From assembly GCF_900129355.1 (NCBI RefSeq), contig NZ_FQVL01000001.1, forward strand, positions 186,001 to 250,000: 64,000 nucleotides of DNA, written 5' to 3'. Positions 1-8,838 of this stretch are shown here, in pieces. This stretch comes from Seinonella peptonophila. Its GTDB lineage: Bacteria > Bacillota > Bacilli > Thermoactinomycetales > Thermoactinomycetaceae. Position numbers and translations under genes: made by a program. The notes under the pieces were generated by a model, which had not been told where the DNA came from, did no database searches, and saw only the letters and a program-made list of their open reading frames with translations. Every line of letters starts with the position of its first letter. Position 1 is the stretch's first letter.

Positions 1-2
1 GT

Positions 3-806
3 GAAGTATTATCTAGTAAAGTGGTCGCTACTCTTTTTTATGAACCAAGTACTCGTACTAGGCTCTCCTTTGAGGCAGCCATACAGCGATTAGGAGGACA
101 TGTAATCAGTACAGAAAATGCACGTGAACTTTCCTCTGCTGTAAAAGGTGAAAATTTACGTGACACGATTCGTGTTGTTCATGGATATGCAGATGCTATC
201 ATTCTTCGACATTATGAAAATGAGGCGGCTGATATTGCTGCAAGCGTTGCCGATGTTCCAATCATTAATGCAGGAAGTGGTTCCAATGAACATCCAACGC
301 AGGCGATGTTAGACCTTTACACAATCTATTCACATAAAGGAAGATGGAACCAGCTTTCATACGTCCTTTCAGGAGATCTTCGCTATGGACGTACTGTTCA
401 TTCTCTAGTCAAAAAACTATCTGAATCGCCAAATGTGACGATTTATGGCTTGAGTCATCCTGCATTTAGATTGCCTGAAGAATATATTGCTTTACTACAT
501 AAAAATAACATTCCATATCATGCATGTAGCCGAATCGAGGAGATTCCCTCAGATATAGATGTCATATATCATACACGGACTCAGTTGGAGCGGATGGAAG
601 ATTCTGATGAATCTGTCCAGGAAATTATTATAGATCTACAAGCTTTGAATCATTTTCGTGCTGAGACAATTCTACTTCATCCTCTCCCTCGTAATCGTGA
701 AATCGCTACAGAAGTTGATCAAGACCCGCGAGCTCTTTATTTTGCCCAATCAAAAAATGGAATGTACGTACGAATGGCACTATTAACCACTTTATTAGGA
801 GAGTAA
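3..806 (+). CDS. pyrB: Aspartate carbamoyltransferase, 5' end outside window
   Basis: Catalyses carbamoyl phosphate + L-aspartate to N-carbamoyl-aspartate, the committed step of cytosolic pyrimidine synthesis. The frame is open to the left edge and reads EVLSSKVVATLFYEPSTRTR, so about 40 N-terminal residues are missing. The STRTR carbamoyl-phosphate motif, the GSGSNEHPTQ substrate loop, GDLRYGRTVHSL and the HPLPR motif are all visible. The sequence looks closer to the E. coli PyrB type than to the Bacillus type (family knowledge, from memory). No pyrI regulatory-chain gene follows, so any partner would lie elsewhere. The GTG at 21 is internal, not a start. Confidence 0.95.
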   Translation, partial: EVLSSKVVATLFYEPSTRTRLSFEAAIQRLGGHVISTENARELSSAVKGENLRDTIRVVHGYADAIILRHYENEAADIAASVADVPIINAGSGSNEHPTQAMLDLYTIYSHKGRWNQLSYVLSGDLRYGRTVHSLVKKLSESPNVTIYGLSHPAFRLPEEYIALLHKNNIPYHACSRIEEIPSDIDVIYHTRTQLERMEDSDESVQEIIIDLQALNHFRAETILLHPLPRNREIATEVDQDPRALYFAQSKNGMYVRMALLTTLLGE

Positions 807-1279
807 TTACACAACTTAACAACTATGTTGGTTCTCTACAATGACATCTAAGCGCTGTTTCAGGACATGGATGAATTTGCTGAATGGAACTGGATTGAGC
901 AACTTGAATTATAAGAAAGTTTACCAAATGCTGTAATGCATATTCAGAGATCCGCCGGAGCTAAAGGCAGCAGTCTTCGGTGGATTTCGGAACATTGCTT
1001 TAAGTGGAATGAAGTTGCTTTTTCGTGCATGACTTGGAGCCAAAGATTCTGGGTCATGCGCTAATAAATATACATAATATTCAACTATCTAACATTCCCT
1101 TTCTTGGTGTTTTACATATCGCCTATAAAGAAGGATGAAATAAAAAAAGCAACCTTTGTAGTTAGTTTTTATGTTGCGGTTGCTATTGATTTCATTGTTC
1201 TTTCCGATCGCTTGTAAAGATGCAAAGGGCTCTTATAAGAATTTATGGTAAACTAAGAGTAGTATTTAAGGAAATGGAG
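807..1279. other. Non-coding gap with possible gene remnant
   Basis: No intact gene is seen. A short stretch around 868-1060 reads as broken coding-like pieces (for example FAEWNWIEQLEL then a stop), which may be a decayed gene, but no family is recognisable. The promoter of the downstream regulator should lie in the last 100 bases. Confidence 0.4.
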
Positions 1280-1648
1280 ATGTCAACCATTGTGAAGGAA
1301 GTAGACACTTGCGAAATTACGGTCATACATGAAGAACAAGTGCAACATGCGAAAGAGTCCATGTTGCCAGAGGATCAAATTGCTCGATTGTCAACTGTAT
1401 TTCAAGCGTTTAGTGATCCGACTAGACTTCGAATTCTTCACTCGCTTCGACAAAATGAAATGTGTGTCTGTGATCTAGCAGCGTCATTAGAAATGACTCA
1501 ATCAGCCGTATCGCATCAGTTACGAAAGTTGAAGCAAGCAAGAATGGTATCAAATCGTAAAGAGGGTCGAACGGTTTACTATCGTTTGCACGATGAGCAT
1601 GTTGAAACATTATTACAAACTAGCCTTTTTCACATTCTACACACTTGA
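1280..1648 (+). CDS. ArsR/SmtB-family metal sensor, CadC-like
   Basis: Winged-helix repressor predicted to release DNA when it binds soft or divalent metals. The start at 1280 is chosen because AAGGA lies 7 nt upstream; it gives 122 residues, the usual CadC length, and begins MSTIVKEVDTCEI. It carries the CadC-type thiols: Cys11 in DTCEI and the MCVCD pair Cys62/Cys64. The recognition helix is near residues 72-87 (EMTQSAVSHQLRKLKQ). No efflux pump is adjacent; the nearest candidate target in the window is the CDF transporter near 59.5 kb. Its 3' end overlaps the convergent peroxidase gene by 12 bp. Metal specificity cannot be told from sequence alone. Confidence 0.85.
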   Translation: MSTIVKEVDTCEITVIHEEQVQHAKESMLPEDQIARLSTVFQAFSDPTRLRILHSLRQNEMCVCDLAASLEMTQSAVSHQLRKLKQARMVSNRKEGRTVYYRLHDEHVETLLQTSLFHILHT

Positions 1649-2134
1649 ATGAGTTGACTCAGATAGATATCGATCAATATCAGGGCGTATTTTATTAGGG
1701 GAAGTGGTAGGTGCATAGCGCATCACAACTTCTCCATTATGATCGATCAGAAATTTTGTAAAATTCCATTTGATATCGTCATAGAGCACTCCTTTCGCTT
1801 TTTTAGTGAGATATTGAAATAAAGGATGTGCTCGATCTCCTTTTACATCGATTTTTGCAAAGATCGGGAAAGTAACATGATAATTGGTTTGACAAAATTT
1901 CAAGATTTCTTCTTCTGTTCCTGGTTCCTGATTCATAAATTGATTGCAGGGAAAAGCCAGAATGGTAAAGCCCTGCTCATGATAATCTTCGTAGAGTTTC
2001 TGCAATTCTTGATATTGTGGTGTAAATCCACATCTACTTGCCGTGTTAACAATTAATATAATCTGACCCTTATAGTCCTTTAGAGACTGGTTACTTCCAT
2101 CGACACGCTTAGCCGAATAATCATATATGGTCAA
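1637..2134 (-). CDS. Glutathione/thiol peroxidase (Gpx/BsaA family)
   Basis: Thiol-dependent peroxidase that reduces hydrogen peroxide and lipid hydroperoxides in the cytosol, in bacilli probably with thioredoxin or bacillithiol rather than glutathione. 165 residues, usual length. The peroxidatic Cys35 lies in NTASRCGFT; Gln65 (FPCNQF), Trp123 and Asn124 (WNFTKF) complete the active site, and Cys81 is a likely resolving cysteine. It starts at TTG with AGGAG about 9 nt upstream. It is a non-selenocysteine form. It is convergent with the CadC-like gene. Confidence 0.92.
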   Translation of the reverse strand: MTIYDYSAKRVDGSNQSLKDYKGQIILIVNTASRCGFTPQYQELQKLYEDYHEQGFTILAFPCNQFMNQEPGTEEEILKFCQTNYHVTFPIFAKIDVKGDRAHPLFQYLTKKAKGVLYDDIKWNFTKFLIDHNGEVVMRYAPTTSPNKIRPDIDRYLSESTHSSV

Positions 2135-2253
2135 CTTTTTTCACTCCTATTTGCAAGTTTTCGTCTATTATGCTTCTTTTTAAAACGAACGTCAAAGCAT
2201 TCTGTAGAAAGATCTCGAAAAAATGTTTTTTGTTAAATGGGAGAGGTCAATAA

Positions 2254-2808
2254 GTGAAACGACGAATACGAAGTCTAAGTGCGATTGGTTTAACTTTCTT
2301 CTGTCTATATGCTTTTTATTTATTTTATCAGTTTTACTATATAGAGAAACCTGTTAGAAAAGCTTTAAGAATTATACCAACCGCATCCATCTATACATTT
2401 GAGTTTACGACTGATCAAGTTCGGTTAAAAATCATTCTTCCCCCAAAATTCATCTCGAATTTCCCCGAATTATATAGTCGGTTAGATGAAGTAATAGGTG
2501 AACGTGATTTACTCATCCAGTTTAAAGGAAATCCAGATACACGATTGACAATGGCTTGGGATCGGATGATGTATGGTATCCAACAAGGTGTAACCAAAAA
2601 AGACTTTGTGAAGATTTATCAGACAGTTGATCGTATTTCAAAACAGAAAAATGTGGAATATCGTTTGTCGCATGAAGAGGATTGGGTTCTCATTCAATTA
2701 AAACATAATAAACATTTTTTATATCAGGTGGTCTTGTTAGATCATGAACGAATGGAGGAAGATGATATGATTTTGCATCGTTTGGAAATATTAAACATAA
2801 TTAACTGA
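2254..2808 (+). CDS. Membrane-anchored protein of unknown function
   Basis: 184 residues with a basic N-terminus followed by one transmembrane segment (about residues 9-27), then a roughly 150-residue domain predicted to be extracytoplasmic. GTG start with GAGAGG 7 nt upstream. I do not recognise the family. In Bacillus subtilis the aspB gene is preceded by ypmB, also a single-span exported protein, so this may be a positional analogue, but I see no sequence similarity that supports calling it YpmB. It lies 91 bp upstream of the aminotransferase and could be co-transcribed with it. Confidence 0.7.
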   Translation: MKRRIRSLSAIGLTFFCLYAFYLFYQFYYIEKPVRKALRIIPTASIYTFEFTTDQVRLKIILPPKFISNFPELYSRLDEVIGERDLLIQFKGNPDTRLTMAWDRMMYGIQQGVTKKDFVKIYQTVDRISKQKNVEYRLSHEEDWVLIQLKHNKHFLYQVVLLDHERMEEDDMILHRLEILNIIN

Positions 2809-2899
2809 AGTTAGTCTGTTCAATAAAAATGCAGATTTGTTTAGGTATCTTTGTTAAGATAATGGTAGTTCAAGATAAAAGAAGGAGAATCTAGTTAAA

Positions 2900-4096
2900 A
2901 TGAACCGATTATCGAAACGAGTACAACAGTTGACCCCTTCGCCAACTTTGGCGATTACAGCAAAGGCGCAAGAGCTGAAAGCTGCGGGACATAATGTGAT
3001 TGGTTTAGGTGCGGGTGAACCAGATTTCAACACACCTAAACATATACTTGAAGCTGCTAAAAAAGCAATGGATGAAGGACAAACAAAATATACACCATCT
3101 TCAGGTATTCCAAAATTGCGCCAAGCGATTGTAGATAAGTTATCAAGAGAGAATGGATTGACCTATGTCCCTAGTCAGATCACTGTTACTGTTGGTGCAA
3201 AACATGGATTGTATAATTTATTTCAAGTACTTCTGAACAAGGGAGATGAAGTAATTGTTCCAATGCCTTATTGGGTAAGTTATTTGGATCAAATTACACT
3301 TGCTGAAGGACAACCTGTCATATTAACAACTGATGAGCAGCAGAATTTTAAAATCACACCAGAGCAACTAGAAGCTGCGATTACAGAGAAAACAAAAGCA
3401 GTTTTGATTAATTCTCCCTCTAACCCTACAGGGATGGTTTATACTCCTGAAGAATTACAAAAGATCGGAGAAATTTGTGTAAAATATGATCTTTGGATCA
3501 TCTCAGATGAAATTTATGAGCATCTTGTATATGATGAACAATTTTCTCCTGTTAGCATTGCTAGTTTAGATCCGCGTTTTTATGAACGAACATTTGTCAT
3601 TAATGGAGTTTCGAAGACGTATTCTATGACTGGTTGGCGAATTGGCTTTGTAGCGGGGCCAGCAGATGTAATCAATGTTATGAACGATTTATCAAGTCAT
3701 AGTGTATCAAATCCAACATCTATCGCGCAGTTTGCAGCTTTAGCAGCTTTTACAGGCCCTCAAGAGCCCGTGAAAAAAATGAAAGCGGCATTTAAAGAAA
3801 GACGAGATTATGTAGTGAATAGAATTCATGAGATTGAGGGGCTATCTTGTTTAACTCCTCCAGGGGCATTTTATGTATTTATCAATATAAGAAAAGCTCT
3901 TGAAGAATCTCCTTACCAAAATTCTGATGAATGGTCAACTGCATTATTAGAAAAAGAGCAAGTTGCTGTTGTTCCAGGGTCTGCGTTCGGGTCCAACCAC
4001 CATGTTCGCATTTCTTATGCTACATCGATAGAAGATTTGCAAGAAGCATTTAAACGAATTGAACATTTTACTAGCCATCTTGCTGTTAACCGATAA
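2900..4096 (+). CDS. aspB: Aspartate aminotransferase, class I PLP enzyme
   Basis: Interconverts aspartate + 2-oxoglutarate and oxaloacetate + glutamate. 398 residues, usual for the Bacillus/Thermus Ig-type enzymes. Visible are the N-terminal GLGAGEPDFNTP substrate loop, SPSNPTG, the ISDEIYEHL aspartate that contacts the pyridine nitrogen, the Schiff-base lysine near residue 239 in NGVSKTYSMTGWRIGF, and the C-terminal arginine in HVRISYA that binds the substrate carboxylate. AAGGAG lies about 11 nt before the ATG. Likely monocistronic or co-transcribed with the membrane protein upstream. Confidence 0.95.
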   Translation: MNRLSKRVQQLTPSPTLAITAKAQELKAAGHNVIGLGAGEPDFNTPKHILEAAKKAMDEGQTKYTPSSGIPKLRQAIVDKLSRENGLTYVPSQITVTVGAKHGLYNLFQVLLNKGDEVIVPMPYWVSYLDQITLAEGQPVILTTDEQQNFKITPEQLEAAITEKTKAVLINSPSNPTGMVYTPEELQKIGEICVKYDLWIISDEIYEHLVYDEQFSPVSIASLDPRFYERTFVINGVSKTYSMTGWRIGFVAGPADVINVMNDLSSHSVSNPTSIAQFAALAAFTGPQEPVKKMKAAFKERRDYVVNRIHEIEGLSCLTPPGAFYVFINIRKALEESPYQNSDEWSTALLEKEQVAVVPGSAFGSNHHVRISYATSIEDLQEAFKRIEHFTSHLAVNR

Positions 4097-4102
4097 GTTA
4101 AG

Positions 4103-4135
4103 GGATAGGCCACTTCATGAAGTAGTGGTCTATCC
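4103..4135 (+). terminator. Inverted repeat after aspB
   Basis: GGATAGGCCACTTC pairs with a near-complement ending in TATCC around a tiny ATG-type loop. There is no long T-run after it, so termination may be weak. Confidence 0.5.
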
Positions 4136-4228
4136 GAATGATGATATGGAAACATTCTAGTTCTTGGGGTGTTTTATATATTTCAATCTAATAATGCCTA
4201 TTTCTATTTTTCAATATGGAGAGTATAG

Positions 4229-5269
4229 ATGATGTTACAAATAAAAAATAGTTTTGCCAGCGATAATTATTCAGGTACACATCCTGATGTGATGGAAGCA
4301 ATGATTCAAGCAAATGGTGGTCATGTTCGATCCTATGGTGATGATCCATATACATCAACTGCTATTGAAAAGTTCAAACAACAATTTGGCGAAAATGCAG
4401 AAGTCTTTTTTGTATTCACTGGTACTGCTGCTAATGTATTAGCATTGAAGGCTGTTACCCAACCTTATCATTCGATTATTTGTGCTGAGAGTGCACATGT
4501 CCATGTTGATGAATGTGGAGCTCCAGAGCGTTTTACTGGATGTAAGCTACTCACTGTTCCCACGAAAAATGGAAAACTCACTGTAGCCCAACTCAAAAAA
4601 CATCTAAAAAGGTTTGGGGATCCCCACCATAGTCAACCACGCGCAGTTACGATTACGCAAAACACTGAGTTAGGAACAGTTTACACCCTAGATGAAATCA
4701 AGGAGATTGTAGACTTCACGCATGAAAATGACATGATATTACATATGGATGGCTCAAGATTATCAAATGCAGCAGCTTCATTAAATGTTGGTTTAAAAGA
4801 ATTAACAGCTGATCTAGGTGTAGATGTTCTCTCCTTTGGAGGATCGAAAAATGGAATGATGTATGGTGAGGCGGTAATATTTTTCAATCAGGAATATGCG
4901 AAGGACTTTCAGTATATTAGAAAACAAGGGATGCAGCTTGGCTCTAAGCAACGATTTATTGCTGCCCAATTCAATGCACTACTCACAAATGAGCGGTGGT
5001 TCAAAAATGCACATCATGCGAATTTAATGGCCAAAAGATTAGCAACACAACTTAAACAAATTCCTGCTATCAAAATTACTCAGAAGGTTGAATCAAATGT
5101 AGTTTTTGCATCTATGGAGCCTGCTTTGATTTACGATTTACAAAAAGTTACTCCTTTTTATATTTGGGATGAAGAAAAATCTGAAGTGCGTTGGATGACT
5201 TCCTTTGATACATCCGAAGAAGACGTTGATGCATTTGTGAAATTTATTCGTGATTATTCCACGAGGTGA
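4229..5269 (+). CDS. ltaE: Low-specificity L-threonine aldolase
   Basis: PLP-dependent cleavage of threonine/allo-threonine to glycine and acetaldehyde. 346 residues, normal length. The N-terminal SFASDNYSGTHPDVMEA motif, the GTAANVLAL cofactor phosphate loop, HMDGSRLSNA with the pyridine-binding aspartate, and SFGGSKNG with the Schiff-base lysine near residue 207 are all present. Two adjacent ATGs (4229 and 4232) are possible starts. It stands alone between aspB and a decayed gene. The exact side-chain stereospecificity is not readable. Confidence 0.92.
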   Translation: MMLQIKNSFASDNYSGTHPDVMEAMIQANGGHVRSYGDDPYTSTAIEKFKQQFGENAEVFFVFTGTAANVLALKAVTQPYHSIICAESAHVHVDECGAPERFTGCKLLTVPTKNGKLTVAQLKKHLKRFGDPHHSQPRAVTITQNTELGTVYTLDEIKEIVDFTHENDMILHMDGSRLSNAAASLNVGLKELTADLGVDVLSFGGSKNGMMYGEAVIFFNQEYAKDFQYIRKQGMQLGSKQRFIAAQFNALLTNERWFKNAHHANLMAKRLATQLKQIPAIKITQKVESNVVFASMEPALIYDLQKVTPFYIWDEEKSEVRWMTSFDTSEEDVDAFVKFIRDYSTR

Positions 5270-5309
5270 AAACAATTATTGTGTTATAAATCCTGCGAAA
5301 GGTCCTATC

Positions 5310-5850
5310 ATGCAATTTAAGCTCACAGAATGATCTCTTAAACCAATATTTAACGGGTCTAAGGAAACTTGCAGCAGTAAAGGATGAAGAAGAAGTTATC
5401 AGAGAATTAAATCAAGAAGATTATAAGCTAGAAGATCAAAATTTGTTAAGTGCTGAATGCGGGTTAAGTGTACTAGACGAATTAGATAAATAAGAAAGAG
5501 ATGGTTTAATAAAGTCTTTTATTGAATATGAGTTTGCGCAATTTTCACCTGAAAATCTAAACGCTTCGATGCCCGTAAAATTGTCAATGTTGTTTCAAAG
5601 ATTCGCTGGGGCAAGAACCTTTATGGAAAAGGTAGCACTTTATTATTTGCAAACAGACAAAAATCTTTGGAAAGAGTCTAGCAGTCAACGAGATCAGATC
5701 GATACTTTTCGTCAGAACACTCAAAATCAATTAATAGAACAACAAAATGACTTGTCTATTCAACTTTCTGCTTTACACAAACGATTGCAACCTCCATTAT
5801 TACCAGATATAACGATAATGGAATCTCTACTTTCTCAAAAAGAACGCTGA
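5310..5850 (+). pseudogene. Broken gene of unknown family
   Basis: An ATG at 5310 with AAAGG 7 nt upstream encodes MQFKLTE and then stops. Allowing one missing A at about 5329, the frame continues as NDLLNQYLTGLRKLAAVKDE and so on to a TAA at 5491-5493. The same frame resumes immediately and runs to 5850 through FIEYEFAQFSPENLNASMPV. One frameshift plus one nonsense codon would reconstruct an acidic, helical protein of about 180 residues. The open segment 5569-5850 has no ribosome binding site of its own. The family is not recognised. A short independent gene at 5569-5850 is the alternative reading. Confidence 0.55.
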
Positions 5851-5886
5851 AAAGTGTCATTTCATAATGAAATGACACTTTTTTTA
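5849..5886. terminator. Bidirectional terminator
   Basis: AAAAGTGTCATTTCA and its exact complement flank a TAA loop and are followed by a T-run on the plus strand. The A-run on the left provides U's for the minus strand. It serves the broken gene on the left and the ASCH gene on the right. Confidence 0.85.
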
Positions 5887-6216
5887 GGTAAGCGGTCTAA
5901 ATTCGTGTACCCAAACCTTTGCTTGTGGAATCCAACGCATTTTAGGATGGAGTGAGAGAATATAGTCCTTGTATGCTTGCAAATTGGAAAATCCTTCTTG
6001 CTTTGCATCATGATCTTGCATGTCACCCAATGATTGTTGATAAACTCGATATACTTCAAATTTTTGTCCTTGGAGTTTGAGAACTTCACCTGGATCAGCA
6101 TAACGCCCATTACGACGAGTAGCTAATTTTTGACCCGAAAGTACTCGGTCGATATCTGTTTTTTGTGTAATTAAACGATCGATTGTGCATGTTTTCGGTG
6201 GAAGATGTTCTATCAT
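5884..6216 (-). CDS. ASCH-domain protein, YqfB-like
   Basis: 110 residues from the ATG at 6216, chosen because a near-ideal GAGGTGAG lies 4-5 nt upstream; upstream ATGs in the same frame lack a site. The pattern VLSGQKLATRRNGRYADPGEVLKL is the typical ASCH opening, and the chain ends in WVHEFRPL. The ASCH fold is a small RNA- or nucleoside-binding beta barrel; E. coli YqfB is an N4-acetylcytidine amidohydrolase, but the same activity here is only inference. It follows the MocR gene by 88 bp on the same strand. Confidence 0.75.
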   Translation of the reverse strand: MIEHLPPKTCTIDRLITQKTDIDRVLSGQKLATRRNGRYADPGEVLKLQGQKFEVYRVYQQSLGDMQDHDAKQEGFSNLQAYKDYILSLHPKMRWIPQAKVWVHEFRPLT

Positions 6217-6304
6217 ACTCACCTCGTCTTTTGCTTGTTCAATACATTTTAACTCTTCTTGTTTAAATAATATCACTTTAGTTTTGTCCAAATCTAGGCA
6301 GGGA

Positions 6305-7771
6305 TCAAAATCCTGGAAGATCATTAGTTGTACCCTGTTTCTCATTTGCGATATATTCATCAATAATTTTACACAGTAGGGGAATTCCTAATGCTATTTG
6401 TTTTTCTGTACTATTGGTAAAACTAAGTCGTAAATGGTTATGTTGCGGATTGGTTGGATAACAAGCTGAACCAGGAAAAAAGTCAACCCCCTGTTGTTTT
6501 GCGTAAAATAGTAGCTCCGTGCAGTTTATATGTTCAGGCAGTGTGATCCAAATATTAAAACCACCTTTTGGATATATCCAGTTTATCTTTGCCAAGGCAT
6601 GTTTTTTTAACAGCTTTATTGAAAGATCACGTCGATATTTTAATTGGTCACGTAGTTGTTGTACCAATTGATCGAGCGATTGCTGTTGGAAAATGGGAAG
6701 GATAATCCATTGATTAAATAATGGATTTCCCATATCTGCATTTGTCTTTGTCCCTAGCAATCTGCGTAAAATACTTTTTTCTGCAGATAGAAAACCCACC
6801 CTACACCCAGGAGCTAGCATTTTGCTTAGCCCTTTCAGATAAATCACATGTCCTTTCCTATCGAATGATTTAATATGTGCAGGAGGAGGAGCATCAAAAT
6901 AGATTTCACTCCAGGGATCATCTTCAAGAATTAAACAATTAACTTCTTCTGCTATTTCTAATAATTGTTTCCTTCTTCGTTCGCTCATAACTCGACCAGT
7001 CGGATTCTGATAAGTGGGGATTGTGTAAATAAGTTGTGGTTGATACGTATCTAGTAAACGAATCAAGTGATTGATTGAAATTCCCTCTTGATCCATCGGT
7101 ACGGGAAGAACGGTTGCGCCTCGACTTCTAAAAACATCGATTGCACCTGGATAGGTTACTTCCTCCGTGATCACAATATCCCCAGGTCCTAAAAAGCATC
7201 TTGCTACTAAATCTATTCCTTGTTGAGAACCATTTGTGACTAAGATATCTTCAGCAGTGATCGGAATTTTTTCCCTATTTAAATACTTGGCAAATGCTTG
7301 TCGTAGAGGGAAAGCTCCTTGGATCTCCCCATATTGAACCAGCAATTCGGGATGAGTTTGGATGAGTTCTTTAACATGATTACTCAAAATTTGCGCAGGA
7401 AGAAGACTAGGGTCAACTACAGATAAAGAAAAATTAAGTTTAGCTGGATGTTGGCTATAATATAGTTGTTGAGCACGATGTAGATAATCAGGTATTTGTA
7501 ACATTGTTACCATGTCATGATCTTGTGTATCAGACATCTCGTTTACGAAAGTACCTTTTCCTTGTACACGGGTAATATATTTTTCTTTTTCTAGCATAGT
7601 AAATGCTTGTATTACTGTAACTGGACTTACAGAAAGCTCTTTTGCCAGTTTACGAATGGAAGGAAGGCGAGCGCCTCCAGGAAAATAACCGGATTGAATA
7701 CGGTCAGCAATTTCTTGGAAAATTTGTTTTGATAACGAAATTTGTGCTTGTCGATTCAATTCAATCTTCAT
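6305..7771 (-). CDS. MocR/PdxR-type GntR regulator with aminotransferase domain
   Basis: 488 residues. An N-terminal GntR winged helix (about residues 10-78, PSIRKLAKELSVSPVTVIQAF) is fused to a fold-type I aminotransferase domain. The Schiff-base lysine is in YLKGLSKMLAPGCRVGF and NPTG is in YQNPTGRVMSE. Such proteins sense PLP or PLP-linked ligands and usually control B6 or amino-acid genes. It is divergent from a pyridoxine kinase gene 114 bp away, and the shared intergenic region holds three 10-bp direct repeats, a typical MocR operator layout. A PdxR-like role is therefore likely but not proven. AAGGAGG precedes the ATG. Confidence 0.9.
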   Translation of the reverse strand: MKIELNRQAQISLSKQIFQEIADRIQSGYFPGGARLPSIRKLAKELSVSPVTVIQAFTMLEKEKYITRVQGKGTFVNEMSDTQDHDMVTMLQIPDYLHRAQQLYYSQHPAKLNFSLSVVDPSLLPAQILSNHVKELIQTHPELLVQYGEIQGAFPLRQAFAKYLNREKIPITAEDILVTNGSQQGIDLVARCFLGPGDIVITEEVTYPGAIDVFRSRGATVLPVPMDQEGISINHLIRLLDTYQPQLIYTIPTYQNPTGRVMSERRRKQLLEIAEEVNCLILEDDPWSEIYFDAPPPAHIKSFDRKGHVIYLKGLSKMLAPGCRVGFLSAEKSILRRLLGTKTNADMGNPLFNQWIILPIFQQQSLDQLVQQLRDQLKYRRDLSIKLLKKHALAKINWIYPKGGFNIWITLPEHINCTELLFYAKQQGVDFFPGSACYPTNPQHNHLRLSFTNSTEKQIALGIPLLCKIIDEYIANEKQGTTNDLPGF

Positions 7772-7797
7772 TTAAATCCTCCTTCCAAGTATTAAGT

Positions 7798-7827
7798 GTT
7801 ATAGTCCGTTATTGACTGTTATATACT
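7798..7827. promoter_or_regulatory. Candidate MocR operator, three 10-bp direct repeats
   Basis: GTTATAGTCC, GTTATTGACT and GTTATATACT follow one another with exactly 10-bp spacing, one helical turn. They lie between the divergent MocR and pyridoxine kinase genes, 27-56 bp upstream of the regulator start. MocR proteins are known to bind direct repeats. Confidence 0.6.
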
Positions 7828-7885
7828 ACATTAAATAATATCATTCCGTAAACATATTTTTTAATATACTGAGGTGTATAAAATA

Positions 7886-8692
7886 ATGTCTATACCAAAA
7901 GTAATTACAATAGCAGGCTCAGATAGCAGCGGAGGAGCAGGAATTCAGGCTGATCTAAAAACATTTCAAGAATTAGGAGTATATGGCATGACAGCTCTAA
8001 CAACCATTGTCGCTATGGATCCAGACCAAGGATGGAATCATTTGGTCTTTCCTGTTAACTTAGAAACAGTACAAGAACAGACCAAAACAATTCTCGAGGG
8101 GATTGGTGTAGATGCATTAAAAACAGGGATGCTTGGATCGGTTGAAATTATTGAACATGTTGCTCAGCTGATCGATAAACACCAATTAGAACGAGTCGTG
8201 ATTGATCCGGTGATGGTCTGCAAAGGAACTGATGAGGTGTTACATCCAGAAACAGCAGTAGCCATTCGGGAAAAATTAGTACCTCGTGCGACAATTGTTA
8301 CGCCTAATCTGTTTGAAGCTGGGCAACTGAGTCAAACCAAAACCCCAACCAACTTGGAAGAAATGAAACAAGCTGCTTCCATTATCAAAGAATTAGGAGC
8401 AAAATATGTACTAATCAAGGGTGGCAGTAAATTGCAGCATGAACAAGCAATCGATTTACTCTATGACGGGGAAACATTTACAGTTTTAGAGTCAGAACGA
8501 ATTAATACGACATATGTTCATGGAGCTGGTTGTACGTATGCTGCAGCAATAACAGCAGAATTGTCTAAGGGACAAGCTGTTCCTGAAGCCGTTCAATACG
8601 CTAAGCGATTTGTTACAGAAGCTATCCGTCATGGATTTAAACTCAATCAATATATTGGTCCAACGCTTCATATGGCTCATCGATTAAAATAA
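7886..8692 (+). CDS. pdxK: Pyridoxine/pyridoxal kinase, ThiD-like
   Basis: Ribokinase-superfamily kinase phosphorylating pyridoxine, pyridoxal and perhaps hydroxymethylpyrimidine. 268 residues from the ATG at 7886, chosen because the GTG at 7874 overlaps the GAGGTG ribosome site. The TIAGSDSSGGAGIQADLKTF substrate loop, GVYGMTALTTIVAMDP (typical of the firmicute PdxK branch), DPVMVCKG, and the anion-hole HGAGCTYAAAI (catalytic Cys rather than Asp, as in other ThiD-like PdxK proteins) are visible. It is divergent from the MocR regulator, which fits vitamin B6 salvage control. Confidence 0.88.
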   Translation: MSIPKVITIAGSDSSGGAGIQADLKTFQELGVYGMTALTTIVAMDPDQGWNHLVFPVNLETVQEQTKTILEGIGVDALKTGMLGSVEIIEHVAQLIDKHQLERVVIDPVMVCKGTDEVLHPETAVAIREKLVPRATIVTPNLFEAGQLSQTKTPTNLEEMKQAASIIKELGAKYVLIKGGSKLQHEQAIDLLYDGETFTVLESERINTTYVHGAGCTYAAAITAELSKGQAVPEAVQYAKRFVTEAIRHGFKLNQYIGPTLHMAHRLK

Positions 8693-8712
8693 TCATTTTT
8701 TAATATTGGTAT

Positions 8713-8743
8713 AAGCATCTTCCATAAGGGAGATGCTTATTTT
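8713..8743 (+). terminator. Terminator of pdxK
   Basis: AAGCATCTTCC pairs with GGGAGATGCTT around ATAA and is followed by ATTTTAAAT. Confidence 0.75.
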
Positions 8744-8791
8744 AAATAGGATTGAATATAAAATTATATTGAATTAACATGATCATTCGGT

Positions 8792-8824
8792 CATAATTGG
8801 GTATAGATGTATAGACCAATTATG
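8792..8824. promoter_or_regulatory. Palindromic operator candidate of the PTS operon
   Basis: CATAATTGG and its exact complement CCAATTATG are separated by 15 bp, ending 14 bp before the EIIA start. This is a likely repressor site overlapping the promoter or leader. No regulator gene lies within the operon, so the binding protein is unknown. Confidence 0.5.
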
Positions 8825-8838
8825 CGAAGGAGGTTGTT

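Noticed and set aside
807-1279. Remnant of a recombinase or transposase
   Set aside because: Fragments too short and unmatched to name.
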